A stretch of 64,000 nt of DNA. Source: SAT2750 sp964476375. GTDB taxonomy: Bacteria > Planctomycetota > Planctomycetia > Pirellulales > Pirellulaceae. Below the pieces are notes generated by a model. That model saw nothing but the letters and a program-made list of their open reading frames with translations, searched no databases and was not told the DNA's origin. The first letter of the stretch is position 1, and each line of letters opens with the position of its first letter. The position numbers were made by a program, and so were the translations under genes. Below are positions 35,903 through 45,075 of this stretch, piece after piece. The stretch spans positions 41,884-105,883 of the forward strand of contig CAYYZW010000159.1 of NCBI GenBank assembly GCA_964476375.1, written 5' to 3'.

Positions 35903-38335
35903 ATGACCTCTCGTCATTCCTGCCTGCTTGCACTGATCCTGACTGGCCTGCTCGGACTGAACGGTTGCATCAGCTCCGGGGATCCCGGCACCGCGACGAC
36001 ACCCGATCCCGAAGCCACGAGTCCCGACAACGGGCAGGATCCTGATGATATGTCCGCGACCGATACCGGGAGTGCCGGCGAGGACGTCGTCGATGACATA
36101 CCCACAATCGAGATGATGAGCGAGATCGACGGGATCGAGATACCGCGGCTGGAGGGAAGTAACCAGCAGCTGACCATCAAGGGGGAGGTGCCGGTCGACC
36201 TGGGGAACACCGCTGCCACTGACAACTCCTCCGAGCCTGTCACCGGGGGCTCTATTATCATTCGCTTCAACTCGGAGCCGAAAACACTCAACCCGATCGT
36301 GGAAACCTCCGCGGTCCAGCAGTATATCTCGGAATACACCAGCCTGGCCCTGGCCAGGATGGATCCCGAAACGCTCGAGTACGCGCCCAGCCTTGCCGAG
36401 CGCTGGGTCGCCGAGGACTCGGTCAAGCTCTCCCCCAGCTACAGCGGGTACGAGCGACAGATATCAGACGGCGAGGCAACCCCGGCCTCCGAGCTGGAAC
36501 TCGATTATGATCCCGGTAGTGGTGAGGAGATGGCCACCGTCACACTCACCTCGCACGATGGCGACGGGGCCGTGCTGGGAAATGTCTGGGTAGGACTCTA
36601 TCCGGTCGGCGAGGAAATGGCAGGAGCACCCAGTGAGGGCTACCACTACTGGACCAGCAGTGACGGCACGATCGAGGTAGGAGGGATGGTGCCCGGTCGC
36701 TACCGTGCGGTGGCAGCCGCAGAGTTATTTGGCCAGACCACGGCCGGAAGTGACGGGTCCCTCTCGATCACCCCGCAGACACCTGGTAACCCGCTGGCCG
36801 ACCAGCTCGGTGAGGAAGAAAACGCATCGCTGGTGCTGGAGGATGGCGAGTGGCTGGATGTCCAGCGGCAGACAATCTACACCTACTTCCTCCGCCAGGA
36901 CGCCCGCTGGAGTGATGGCACGCCCTACACCACGCGCGACCTGGAGTTTGCCTACGCGGTGATCAATAACCCCTTCGTGGATGGTGAATCGCTCCGCGTC
37001 TACTACCAGGACCTGATCGAGTGCGATGCCCTGGATGACCACACGATCCGCATGAAGTATCGCAAGCAGTACTTCAAGTCCTTCGAATTTACCGCCGGCA
37101 TGGCATCCTATGGCCCTCCGTTCCATGTTTTCAGCGAGTTTTTCAACGCAGACAACAAGGAACTCACGCTCGAGGACCTGACACCTGAAGAGGAAGCGGC
37201 AGCCGGGAAGATCAGTGCGAGTGGACAGCAGTTTGGCAAGTTCTACAACACCGACGATCGATACAACCTCGCCCCGCTGGGAACCGGACCTTACGTGGTC
37301 GACAAGTGGGTCCGGGCCGACCGCGTGGAGCTGCTGCGTAATCCCGCTCACTGGGATCCGAAGCACGGGGGCTACCTGGACAGGATCATTGTCAAGTTCA
37401 TCCCTGATAATGTGACTGCCATGGCAGCGCTCCGGGCCGGGGAAATTGACTTTTACTTCTCCATGACCCCGGAACAGTTCTTCGAGGACCTGGATCCCGT
37501 GCCGGACTGGTTCACCGACCGCTATGTCAAGGCCCAGTGGTTCAGCCCAGGGTTCAGCTACGTCGGATGGAACATGCTGAGCCCCCTGTTTGAGGACCGG
37601 CGCGTGCGAGTCGCCCTCCGGCTGCTGTTTGACGTGGACGAGTTCATTGACAAGAAACTGCATGGAGCTGCCGTGGCGGTCTCCGGAAGCCAGTATTTCT
37701 TTGGCCCGGGTTATGACCATGATGTCAGTCCCATAGGCTATGACCCGGAAGTTGCCCGGGACCTGCTGGCCGATGCCGGATGGATTGACACCGACGGGGA
37801 CGGCGTGCTGGACAAGAACGGTCAGAAATTCGAGTTTGAATACCTGATGCCAAGCGGCAACCCGGTCGTGCAAGACCAGGCAGCCATGATCCAGAAAGCC
37901 TTCAAGGACGCCGGGATCACGATGAATATCAGTAACCTGGAATGGGCCTCCTTTATCGACAAGGTGAAGGGCAAGGAGTTCGATGTCGTCCGGCTTGGCT
38001 GGTCACAGCCTCTCGAGAGCGATCCGTTCCAGATCTGGCACGGATCCCAGGCGGGCAAGGAAAAACGGAGCAGCAACCATGTTTCCTTCCGCGATGCGCA
38101 GGCAGATGCCCTGATTGAAAAACTCAGGCTGACGCTTGATGAGGACGAGCGGAAGAAAATCCATTCTGCTTTCCACCGGATTATCGACCGTGAGCAGCCC
38201 TACATGTTTCTCTACACCTCCAAGACTTTCGGTTCCTACCATAAGCGCTTCCGGGGTGTGAAATGGTATAACATCCGTCCCGGGTTTGACCTCACCGAGT
38301 GGTATATCCCGAAGGATCTGCAGGAGCAAAACTGA
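35903..38335 (+). CDS. Oligopeptide-type ABC transporter substrate-binding lipoprotein with inserted domain
   Basis: 810 residues from ATG 35903, which follows AAAGGA and opens a lipoprotein signal (LNGC). Family 5 solute-binding signatures are present: FNSEPKTLNPI, LARMDPETLEYAPSLAERW, WSDGTPYTTRDLEFAY and the later VALRLLFDVDEF. Ordinary members have 500-600 residues. Here about 150 residues (roughly 172-318) separate APSLAERW from YFLRQDARWSDGT, which normally lie close together; part of the insert (GTIEVGGMVPGRYRAVAA) looks like a carboxypeptidase-regulatory-type beta-sandwich. An acidic Asp/Ser/Thr-rich linker (about 20-75) follows the lipid anchor. It is first in the importer operon. 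The ligand, peptide or otherwise, is not known. Confidence 0.88.
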   Translation: MTSRHSCLLALILTGLLGLNGCISSGDPGTATTPDPEATSPDNGQDPDDMSATDTGSAGEDVVDDIPTIEMMSEIDGIEIPRLEGSNQQLTIKGEVPVDLGNTAATDNSSEPVTGGSIIIRFNSEPKTLNPIVETSAVQQYISEYTSLALARMDPETLEYAPSLAERWVAEDSVKLSPSYSGYERQISDGEATPASELELDYDPGSGEEMATVTLTSHDGDGAVLGNVWVGLYPVGEEMAGAPSEGYHYWTSSDGTIEVGGMVPGRYRAVAAAELFGQTTAGSDGSLSITPQTPGNPLADQLGEEENASLVLEDGEWLDVQRQTIYTYFLRQDARWSDGTPYTTRDLEFAYAVINNPFVDGESLRVYYQDLIECDALDDHTIRMKYRKQYFKSFEFTAGMASYGPPFHVFSEFFNADNKELTLEDLTPEEEAAAGKISASGQQFGKFYNTDDRYNLAPLGTGPYVVDKWVRADRVELLRNPAHWDPKHGGYLDRIIVKFIPDNVTAMAALRAGEIDFYFSMTPEQFFEDLDPVPDWFTDRYVKAQWFSPGFSYVGWNMLSPLFEDRRVRVALRLLFDVDEFIDKKLHGAAVAVSGSQYFFGPGYDHDVSPIGYDPEVARDLLADAGWIDTDGDGVLDKNGQKFEFEYLMPSGNPVVQDQAAMIQKAFKDAGITMNISNLEWASFIDKVKGKEFDVVRLGWSQPLESDPFQIWHGSQAGKEKRSSNHVSFRDAQADALIEKLRLTLDEDERKKIHSAFHRIIDREQPYMFLYTSKTFGSYHKRFRGVKWYNIRPGFDLTEWYIPKDLQEQN

Positions 38336-38337
38336 TA

Positions 38338-38353
38338 CCCCGCACGGTCGGGG
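38338..38353 (+). terminator. GC hairpin after the binding-protein gene
   Basis: CCCCG (38338-38342) pairs with CGGGG (38349-38353) two bases after the stop codon. Hairpins here are common in ABC importer operons, where they protect the binding-protein mRNA and reduce read-through into the permease genes. No T-tract follows, so partial termination or stabilisation is more likely than full termination. Confidence 0.45.
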
Positions 38354-38437
38354 AAGGACCCAGCCGCGGATTCCCCGGGTCAGCAGCTTTCCCCTGCTGA
38401 TCCGGTGATCACGTGCTTTCTGAGTACAATCTCCCTG

Positions 38438-39535
38438 ATGGCGATCAATCCCTATCTTCTTGCATTCCTGCTCATCGTCCTGCTGGGCATGACGGGCCTG
38501 GTCCTGCTGGCTATCAAGGGATCGGAGCTTAGCCGTTACATCATCAAGCGACTGTTGATCATGATCCCCACCATCGGTGGAATCCTGATCATCTCTTTCT
38601 GCATCATCAAGCTGGCTCCCGGGGATCCAGCCGCCCAGAAGTTCGGTGGCGTGGGACAGGCAACTGGCGGGATGGATGCCCAGAAAGGGACCGAGCAGGC
38701 GGAGAAACGTTTCCGTGAAAAGTACCACCTGGATGACCCGATCCATGTCCAGTTCGGCTACTTCCTCAAGCGGCTCTTCACCCTTGACCTGATCTACTTC
38801 CAGCAGGAGAAAGCAATCTGGCCGGACATGGTCGATGCGATGAAAGTCACGATCGGCATTAACCTGGTGGTCTTTTTCCTGATCTACATGATCGCTATCC
38901 CGATCGGGATTTTCAGTGCCGCCTATCCGAACACGCTCGCTGACCGCGGGATGACTTTCACACTTTTTGTCCTTTACAGCCTGCCCTCCTTTTTCACGGC
39001 CGAACTGCTGCGAATCTGGCTATGTAATCCCGACCAGGCGATTTCCTTCCCGATCATGGGCCTCCACAGCAATGACGCTCCCGAGCAGTTTTTCCCCTGG
39101 CTGCTGGACATGATATGGCACGTGGTGCTCCCGATCTGCTGCCTGACATACGCCGGGCTGGCCTATATCAGTCGCCAGATGCGAGCCGGGATGCTCGAGG
39201 TGATCCGGCAGGACTATATTCGAACCGCCAAGGCCAAGGGAGCCAGCAAGCGACGGATCATCCTTGTCCACGCGCTTCGCAACAGCCTGTTCCCGATCAT
39301 CACCCTCTTCGCTTCGCTGCTCCCTTTCCTGATCGGCGGCAGCGTGATCATCGAGTACATCTTCAACATCCCCGGCATGGGACGTTTCGCATTCGAGGGG
39401 GTCATGCGGCGGGAATACGACGTCGTGATGGCCACCCTGACAATGTCCGCCATCCTGACCCTGACCGGTATCCTGATTTCCGACATTCTTTACGTCATCG
39501 TGAATCCCCAGGTCACATTTGAGGAAGGGAGCTAG
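38438..39535 (+). CDS. Oligopeptide ABC transporter permease (DppB/OppB type)
   Basis: About 365 residues from ATG 38438; GTG 38405 in the same frame is an alternative. The core starts at RYIIKRLLIMIPTIGGIL, as in OppB, and the EAA loop is IRTAKAKGASKRRIILVHAL. An additional helix (about 5-26) precedes the usual first helix, and a hydrophilic stretch rich in Gly lies between helices 1 and 2. It follows the binding protein gene by about 100 bases and precedes the second permease by eight bases. Confidence 0.92.
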   Translation: MAINPYLLAFLLIVLLGMTGLVLLAIKGSELSRYIIKRLLIMIPTIGGILIISFCIIKLAPGDPAAQKFGGVGQATGGMDAQKGTEQAEKRFREKYHLDDPIHVQFGYFLKRLFTLDLIYFQQEKAIWPDMVDAMKVTIGINLVVFFLIYMIAIPIGIFSAAYPNTLADRGMTFTLFVLYSLPSFFTAELLRIWLCNPDQAISFPIMGLHSNDAPEQFFPWLLDMIWHVVLPICCLTYAGLAYISRQMRAGMLEVIRQDYIRTAKAKGASKRRIILVHALRNSLFPIITLFASLLPFLIGGSVIIEYIFNIPGMGRFAFEGVMRREYDVVMATLTMSAILTLTGILISDILYVIVNPQVTFEEGS

Positions 39536-39543
39536 GCAGCATC

Positions 39544-41184
39544 TTGGCAGAGACGGCCCCCCCAGCACCGCCCACCGCGCCGGACGAGGACAAGCAGCCC
39601 GCTGCGCTGCATATCCCGGAAAGCGAGAACCAGTGGAAACTGGTCTGGCGGGAGTTTCGCCGTCGCCGGCTGGCCGTGGCTGCCTATTACGTGATCGTGG
39701 TTCTTTTAACGATAAGCATCTTCGCTCCCTTCCTGGCCAATGACCGCCCGCTGGTCTACCGGGGTGTCAACCACCGGCAATACCGGGAAGCGAGCAGGAA
39801 TATCAGTGCCGTGATCGGGGGGCAGATAAGGGCGGCGACAGCCGGCGGAAAGAGCGAGTTCCAGGATCCTGCCAGGATCGTGGCACAGCAGATCAAGCTG
39901 ATGGGCACTCAATTAACCGCGGAGAAAGTAGTCCAGCTCCAGCAACTGGAAGGTCGTATCATCCAGCTGGTGGAGTCCCGAGACAACAATCCCCAGGTAA
40001 CAGCCGACCTGCGGGCCGCTCGCACGGAATTCAGACAGAATTTTGATCTCCGCAAGGTCGAGCTAGTCACCGCCACGCACTGGCCTGTGCTGACCGTGCT
40101 GAACTGGATGGGGGTGATCCTGCTCTGTGCCAATACAATCTTCCTCCTGCGACCTGCCTGGAACTGGCTCCTGGGCCGGCTCCTTTCTAACGCCACTCGT
40201 CAAACCCAGAGGCTGACCCAGTTTGCAATCCTGGTCGGCATACCCCTGCTGGCCGGCCTGGCCTGGATGACCCTGGTGACACATCGTGTCGATGTGACCC
40301 CGTACAAGCAGGCCGTCTTCCAGGCTGGAGAAACAGTCTCCCGTGACGCCGCGGTCGTCTATGAATGGGCCATCTGGCCACTGGTTCCCTATGGGCTGGA
40401 CGAGATTAACCTGGATGCCAAGTACGTCAAGCCGGGAAGCTCCTCCACGGGGGATATCCAGCGCCAGGCAACAGGTTCACTCCAGCCCTGGCAGCAGCCT
40501 CACTGGCTGGGAACCGACGGGATTGGACGGGATATCACCAGCCGGATGATCTGGGGTGGCCGGGTGAGCATGGCGGTGGGAATTGTCGCTGTCTCCATTT
40601 ATGTCACCATCGGCATCATCATCGGTTCCCTGGCAGGGTATTTCCGTGGGATCGCTGACCTGTTTATCTCTCGCATTATTGAGGTTGTGATCTGCTTCCC
40701 CAGTTTCTTCCTGATCCTTACGATCGTGGCCTTCGTGGGGCCCAGCATTTTCAACATCATGCTGGTCATCGGACTGACCGCATGGACCGGCGTGGCGCGG
40801 CTGGTCCGTGGTGAATTCCTCCGCCTGGGCCAGCAGGAATTTGTGCTGGCCGGGCGGGCCCTGGGGTATTCCCCGCCCCGGATTATCTTCCGCCACGTGC
40901 TTCCCAATGCCCTCGCGCCGGTGCTGGTCTCGGCCACCTTCGGCATTGCCGGGGCCATCCTCACCGAGTCCGCCCTTTCCTTTCTTGGTTTTGGGGTCAC
41001 CGTCCCCTGGCCCTCCTGGGGTAGCATCCTCTCCTCCGGCAGGGATGCTATTTCCCGGGCCCCCTGGCTGATCTACTTCCCCGGTATTGCCATTTTCCTG
41101 ACCATCACCGCTTACAACCTCGTTGGCGAGGCGCTTCGAGACGCCTCGGATCCCCGCCTGCGCGGCCAACATACATCCCATTAA
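39544..41184 (+). CDS. Oligopeptide ABC transporter permease (DppC/OppC type) with long insertion
   Basis: 546 residues; typical OppC has about 300. The N-terminus (WREFRRRRLAVAAYYVIVVLL, about 37-57) is the normal cytoplasmic lead and first helix. Instead of continuing directly to HWLGTDGIGRDITSR (near 320), about 250 residues are inserted, including a helical soluble part (70-170) and two hydrophobic segments (about 180-205 and 222-245). The core permease then follows normally, with the EAA loop VLAGRALGYSPPRIIFRHVLPNA. The start is a TTG at 39544; no ATG fits. It pairs with the upstream permease. Confidence 0.9.
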   Translation: MAETAPPAPPTAPDEDKQPAALHIPESENQWKLVWREFRRRRLAVAAYYVIVVLLTISIFAPFLANDRPLVYRGVNHRQYREASRNISAVIGGQIRAATAGGKSEFQDPARIVAQQIKLMGTQLTAEKVVQLQQLEGRIIQLVESRDNNPQVTADLRAARTEFRQNFDLRKVELVTATHWPVLTVLNWMGVILLCANTIFLLRPAWNWLLGRLLSNATRQTQRLTQFAILVGIPLLAGLAWMTLVTHRVDVTPYKQAVFQAGETVSRDAAVVYEWAIWPLVPYGLDEINLDAKYVKPGSSSTGDIQRQATGSLQPWQQPHWLGTDGIGRDITSRMIWGGRVSMAVGIVAVSIYVTIGIIIGSLAGYFRGIADLFISRIIEVVICFPSFFLILTIVAFVGPSIFNIMLVIGLTAWTGVARLVRGEFLRLGQQEFVLAGRALGYSPPRIIFRHVLPNALAPVLVSATFGIAGAILTESALSFLGFGVTVPWPSWGSILSSGRDAISRAPWLIYFPGIAIFLTITAYNLVGEALRDASDPRLRGQHTSH

Positions 41185-41205
41185 CTGCCCAAGGAGGCCC
41201 GGCCG

Positions 41206-43113
41206 ATGGCCGACGCCAAAACACTGATCGATGTAAAAGGCCTGAAGACCTACTTCCATACGGAGGACGGGGTGGTCAGGGCGGTGGATGACATCAGCAT
41301 CCATATTGCCGAGGGCCATACGCTGGGCCTGGTGGGGGAAAGCGGTTCGGGTAAATCGGTCACCTCCCTGACCATCATGCAGTTGCTCCCGGAAATTACT
41401 GCCAGGATCGAGAGTGGCAGCATTTCCTTCCTGGGACAGGACCTGGTGAAACTCTCCCCCGCAGAGATGAGGAACATCCGTGGTTCGGAGATCAGCATGA
41501 TCTTTCAGGAACCGGGAACCTCGCTCAACCCTGTCTACCGGGTCGGCAGCCAGGTCGCGGAAGCCATCATGCTGCACCAGGATGTCTCCCGCGAAGAGGC
41601 CGAGCGGCGGGCCATCGACCTTTTTGATGAAGTCGGTATCCCTGAACCGGAACGGCGGATCCATAGCTTCCCCCACGAGATGTCAGGCGGGCAGAAACAA
41701 CGGGTGATGATTGCCATGGCACTCTCCTGCAATCCCAAGCTCCTGATTGCGGATGAACCGACCACTGCCCTGGATGTCACCATCCAGAAACAGATCCTCG
41801 ACCTGATCCGGGAACTGCGGGACCAGCGTTCCATGTCGATCCTGTTCATTACCCATGACCTGGGAGTGATCGCCGAGATCGCCGATGACGTGGCAGTCAT
41901 GTTCCAGGGCAAGATCGTCGAGTACAAGCCGATCCTGGAGATCTTTGAAAACCCCCAGCACCCCTACACCAAGGGACTGCTCGCCTGCCGACCCCGTCTC
42001 GGTTCGGTGGTCCGACGACTGCCCACAGTGGCTGATTTCATGGAGACCCGCCCGGCCGAAGATGGCTCGATCAAGATGATCGAGAAGGAAATCAGTGACC
42101 AGCAGATGGACGAACTGGTGGGCAAGGGGCGGGGCCGCCTGCTTCACCCGGCAGCAGAGCTGGAGCGACTGGGATACGCTTCGGACCCCGCAGACTATGG
42201 CGCCGACACCACGCTGGCTCCCGATGACCAGCAGCCGGTCCTGGAGGTCCGCGGCCTGAAAGTCCATTTCCCGATTCGCAAGGGTCTTTTTTCCAAGGTG
42301 CAGGATTACGTGCGGGCGGTCGACGGAATTGACTTCAATGTCTACCCGGGGCAGACGCTCGGACTGGTGGGAGAATCCGGATGTGGAAAGACAACCACCG
42401 GCCGGGCGATCCTGCGACTGGTCCATTCCACCGAGGGGGAGGTCTTCTACCAGGGAGAACCCATTTTTTTACTTGGTGGTGACCAGCTGAGAGACGTGCG
42501 GAGGCAGGTCCAGATCATCTTCCAGGATCCCTATGCCTCACTGAACCCCAGGATGACTGTCGAATCGATGCTGACCGAGGCCATGATGGTCCACCGAATA
42601 GGGGACTCGAGAAAGGAACGGCGGCAGCGGGCAGCCCAGCTGCTGGAGGAGGTTGGCCTGGAAGTGGAACACCTGGGCCGCTATCCCCACGAGTTCTCCG
42701 GCGGCCAGCGCCAGCGGATCTGTATTGCCCGGGCCCTGGCCGTGGAACCATCCTTTATCATCTGTGATGAATCGGTATCCGCACTGGATGTTTCTGTCCA
42801 GGCCCAGGTGCTGAACCTGCTCAAGGATCTGCAGGAATCGCGCGGCCTGACATACATTTTCATCAGCCATGACCTGAGCGTGGTCAAGTTCATGGCGGAC
42901 ATGATGGCGGTCATGAACGACGGCCTGTTCGTCGAGTTCGGACCCTCCGATGCGATCTATGAAAATCCACGGGAGGAATACACGCAGCGGCTCATCGGGG
43001 CAACGCCACAGGACTCGCTGGAGAGTATTCGCGACCGCGTCAGCGAGCGTGAAAAAACACGAATCCAGCGAACCGGTACCAGCGGCCATGGAGCCACAGG
43101 GCCACTGGAGTAA
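41206..43113 (+). CDS. Double ATP-binding protein of an oligopeptide ABC transporter (DppD-DppF fusion)
   Basis: 635 residues with two complete nucleotide-binding domains. The first has GESGSGKS, MSGGQKQRV and IADEPTTALD; the second has GESGCGKT, FSGGQRQRI and CDESVSALD. Each ends with the oligopeptide-ATPase C-terminal region (NPQHPYTKGLL, NPREEYTQRLI). This single-chain form is known from GsiA-like and many other peptide transporters. A strong AAGGAGG lies nine bases before the ATG. It closes the importer operon, and a CAGCAG/CTGCTG hairpin follows. Confidence 0.95.
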   Translation: MADAKTLIDVKGLKTYFHTEDGVVRAVDDISIHIAEGHTLGLVGESGSGKSVTSLTIMQLLPEITARIESGSISFLGQDLVKLSPAEMRNIRGSEISMIFQEPGTSLNPVYRVGSQVAEAIMLHQDVSREEAERRAIDLFDEVGIPEPERRIHSFPHEMSGGQKQRVMIAMALSCNPKLLIADEPTTALDVTIQKQILDLIRELRDQRSMSILFITHDLGVIAEIADDVAVMFQGKIVEYKPILEIFENPQHPYTKGLLACRPRLGSVVRRLPTVADFMETRPAEDGSIKMIEKEISDQQMDELVGKGRGRLLHPAAELERLGYASDPADYGADTTLAPDDQQPVLEVRGLKVHFPIRKGLFSKVQDYVRAVDGIDFNVYPGQTLGLVGESGCGKTTTGRAILRLVHSTEGEVFYQGEPIFLLGGDQLRDVRRQVQIIFQDPYASLNPRMTVESMLTEAMMVHRIGDSRKERRQRAAQLLEEVGLEVEHLGRYPHEFSGGQRQRICIARALAVEPSFIICDESVSALDVSVQAQVLNLLKDLQESRGLTYIFISHDLSVVKFMADMMAVMNDGLFVEFGPSDAIYENPREEYTQRLIGATPQDSLESIRDRVSEREKTRIQRTGTSGHGATGPLE

Positions 43114-43120
43114 ACCGTGT

Positions 43121-43135
43121 CAGCAGCTCCTGCTG
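43121..43135 (+). terminator. Hairpin after the oligopeptide transporter operon
   Basis: CAGCAG (43121-43126) and CTGCTG (43130-43135) form a six-base stem eight bases after the last stop codon of the operon. No T-run follows at once, so it is only a candidate terminator. Confidence 0.35.
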
Positions 43136-43327
43136 GCTGATACCAGGCACCCTTCACGTCTCCGCTGGACATCACGATTGTTGCCTTTCCGCAACATCCG
43201 GGCCACATTTCACCTCCCTTGCCGCATGAAATCGCCGTTTTTTGCGCCTCTCCCTGCCTGGCGCGCCGTTTGCAACCATCCATCACCAGTTTCATGTCCT
43301 CTTTTATCCTTCCGTTGCACTGCTTTT

Positions 43328-44059
43328 ATGAATGCCCTGGATCTTGCCCGCTTGAGCCACACGCTTGTCCACCAGGCCGGCTGCCTGGCCCTCCACCGGT
43401 CCCTGCCCAGCCGGGCCGCGCTTTCTGTGCACCTGGATGCCAGCCGGCAACGCATGGATTACTGGTCCGGCCGTTTCCAGACCATCGGCCGGGCACCTGC
43501 CTGGCGGTTAAGCCCTGCTGTGGTGCGGGAATTACAGGTCAGCGAAATCCTGGTACGGATCAACGCCGCGATCGCTCGAATCGCCCTGCCCGCCAGCTCA
43601 CCCATGTTCGAACACCTCCAGTCCGGGCACGCCCTGCTGCGTCACCAGGTCGAACAGCTATTGATTGGAAACCGGCTCTGGCTGAAAAAGTTCGCTGTCG
43701 TCGCAGAGCGCTGTCGCCGCTGGACCGACCTGCTGCTGGGCCAGCTGCTGCCGCTGGAGGATGTCCGCGACCTTGGATTCGACCGGGACCGAGTGGAGGA
43801 TTACGCCAGCCATGCAGCCCTTGGACCACTTGCCATCTCCCTGACAAGAGATTCCATGCTGCATGGACTCCAGGGTGACACTGGCCAGGAAACCGGTTGT
43901 GAATCGCTCAACCGCCAGATCGCATGCAGCACCGTCTCCTGCCTGCCCGCCAGGGTGGTTGTCACCGACGAGGAGCTTGAAAGTCTCTGGCGGCACCCTC
44001 TTCAGATCAGGATGACCGCGGCTGACAACTCCCCGCGCAGGGATCATCGCCAGAACTAG
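43328..44059 (+). CDS. Protein of unknown function
   Basis: About 243 residues from ATG 43328. The same frame is open back to 42950 within the transporter gene, but that part looks non-coding. Composition is rich in Leu, Arg and Ala, with predicted helices throughout; EDVRDLGFDRDRVEDYAS is the most regular segment. No signal peptide, membrane helix or known motif was seen, and no Shine-Dalgarno precedes the start. The gene converges on the anti-sigma gene with 13 bases between. It could be a lineage-specific cytoplasmic protein. Confidence 0.5.
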   Translation: MNALDLARLSHTLVHQAGCLALHRSLPSRAALSVHLDASRQRMDYWSGRFQTIGRAPAWRLSPAVVRELQVSEILVRINAAIARIALPASSPMFEHLQSGHALLRHQVEQLLIGNRLWLKKFAVVAERCRRWTDLLLGQLLPLEDVRDLGFDRDRVEDYASHAALGPLAISLTRDSMLHGLQGDTGQETGCESLNRQIACSTVSCLPARVVVTDEELESLWRHPLQIRMTAADNSPRRDHRQN

Positions 44060-44072
44060 AAAGCAGGCCGGT

Positions 44073-45056
44073 TCACTGGCCACGGCCAACAAGAACCACC
44101 GGGGGGACTTTCATATTCCCCTCCAGGATGACCGAGTCCTCGGGATTCCGCCCCAGTTCCATCCGTCCCCGTTCGCTCAGGTAGAGCAGGTCATTGGTTG
44201 ACGTCTGTGGATTCCGCAGGAAGCGGACGCTGCCATCCTCAAAAAGGACATTCTGACCAAACCCTGCATGATTCACACTTGCTCGCTGGCTCCCGGTGCT
44301 CCCCGCGACATCTGCTACCACGGGAAAATAGCCTCGCTGCAGATTCCGGTGCGGATGATAGTCGCCATCGCGCATGTGCCCCGGGTTATAACCGTAATCG
44401 CCATAGAGCTGTCGCGGGGATTCTGCTTCCGCCTGGCCGGCCGAATCTGCCAGCAGGTCCTCGGCCAGGGGTTCCACCGAGACCCAGTTGTTCGTGTTTT
44501 GAACGGCCGGGCAATAGACCATCTGCCGTCCATCCATGTAGCCACTGCTTACCAGGATCGGCGCATAGGACCCTGCCACCGACAGTTTCCCCTTGCCGGG
44601 AATAACCGGGAAATAACCATGGTTCAGGTCACTGTATTGCCTCATGGCGGAACCAATTTGCCGGAGATTGTCCTGGCAGGAACGGAGGTCTGCCATGTAG
44701 CGGCTGTTTAAGATGGCCGGAAAAAGGAGCATCGCCAGGACCAGGATCAGCCCCGTGGAAAAAAGCGTGTCGACCAGTGTCCAGTTTCGCCGCCCACTCG
44801 GGGCATCTCTGCCGGAGAATGCGTCCTGGGCCGCCAGGGTGACAAGCCCCTGGCTTTCCGCCACCGCCTGGCAGGTGCGATCGGAGAGACCGGCCGGGGG
44901 TTCCACATGCCGGCACGCTTCAAGCGGCTGGAGACGAAATGCAAGAACCTCCAGTTGCCTGCGCAGCTGCCGATCATCCTGTAACGCATCTTCTACTTCC
45001 TGCTGTTCCGCCATATCCAGGGCGCCAAGCAGATAGCCAACCAGGTCGTATTTCAT
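44073..45056 (-). CDS. Membrane anti-sigma factor with DUF1559-like extracytoplasmic domain
   Basis: About 327 residues from ATG 45056. The first 80 residues (YDLVGYLLGALDMAEQQEVE) look like an anti-sigma domain that would hold the sigma factor encoded just upstream. A single membrane helix lies at about 105-125. The outer part resembles the DUF1559/pseudopilin-type domain: SCQDNLRQIGSAMRQYSD after the helix, and near the end NHAGFGQNVLFEDGSVRF, close to the H-x9-DG motif of that family with one extra residue. The two genes are 19 bases apart on the same strand. Release of the sigma factor by a signal outside the membrane is inference. Confidence 0.78.
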   Translation of the reverse strand: MKYDLVGYLLGALDMAEQQEVEDALQDDRQLRRQLEVLAFRLQPLEACRHVEPPAGLSDRTCQAVAESQGLVTLAAQDAFSGRDAPSGRRNWTLVDTLFSTGLILVLAMLLFPAILNSRYMADLRSCQDNLRQIGSAMRQYSDLNHGYFPVIPGKGKLSVAGSYAPILVSSGYMDGRQMVYCPAVQNTNNWVSVEPLAEDLLADSAGQAEAESPRQLYGDYGYNPGHMRDGDYHPHRNLQRGYFPVVADVAGSTGSQRASVNHAGFGQNVLFEDGSVRFLRNPQTSTNDLLYLSERGRMELGRNPEDSVILEGNMKVPPVVLVGRGQ

Positions 45057-45075
45057 TTTCTGTCTTCTTTCCGTG

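Noticed and set aside
42950..43327. N-terminal extension of the unknown protein into the ABC ATPase gene
   Set aside because: It overlaps a strongly conserved coding region in another frame and shows no coding character.
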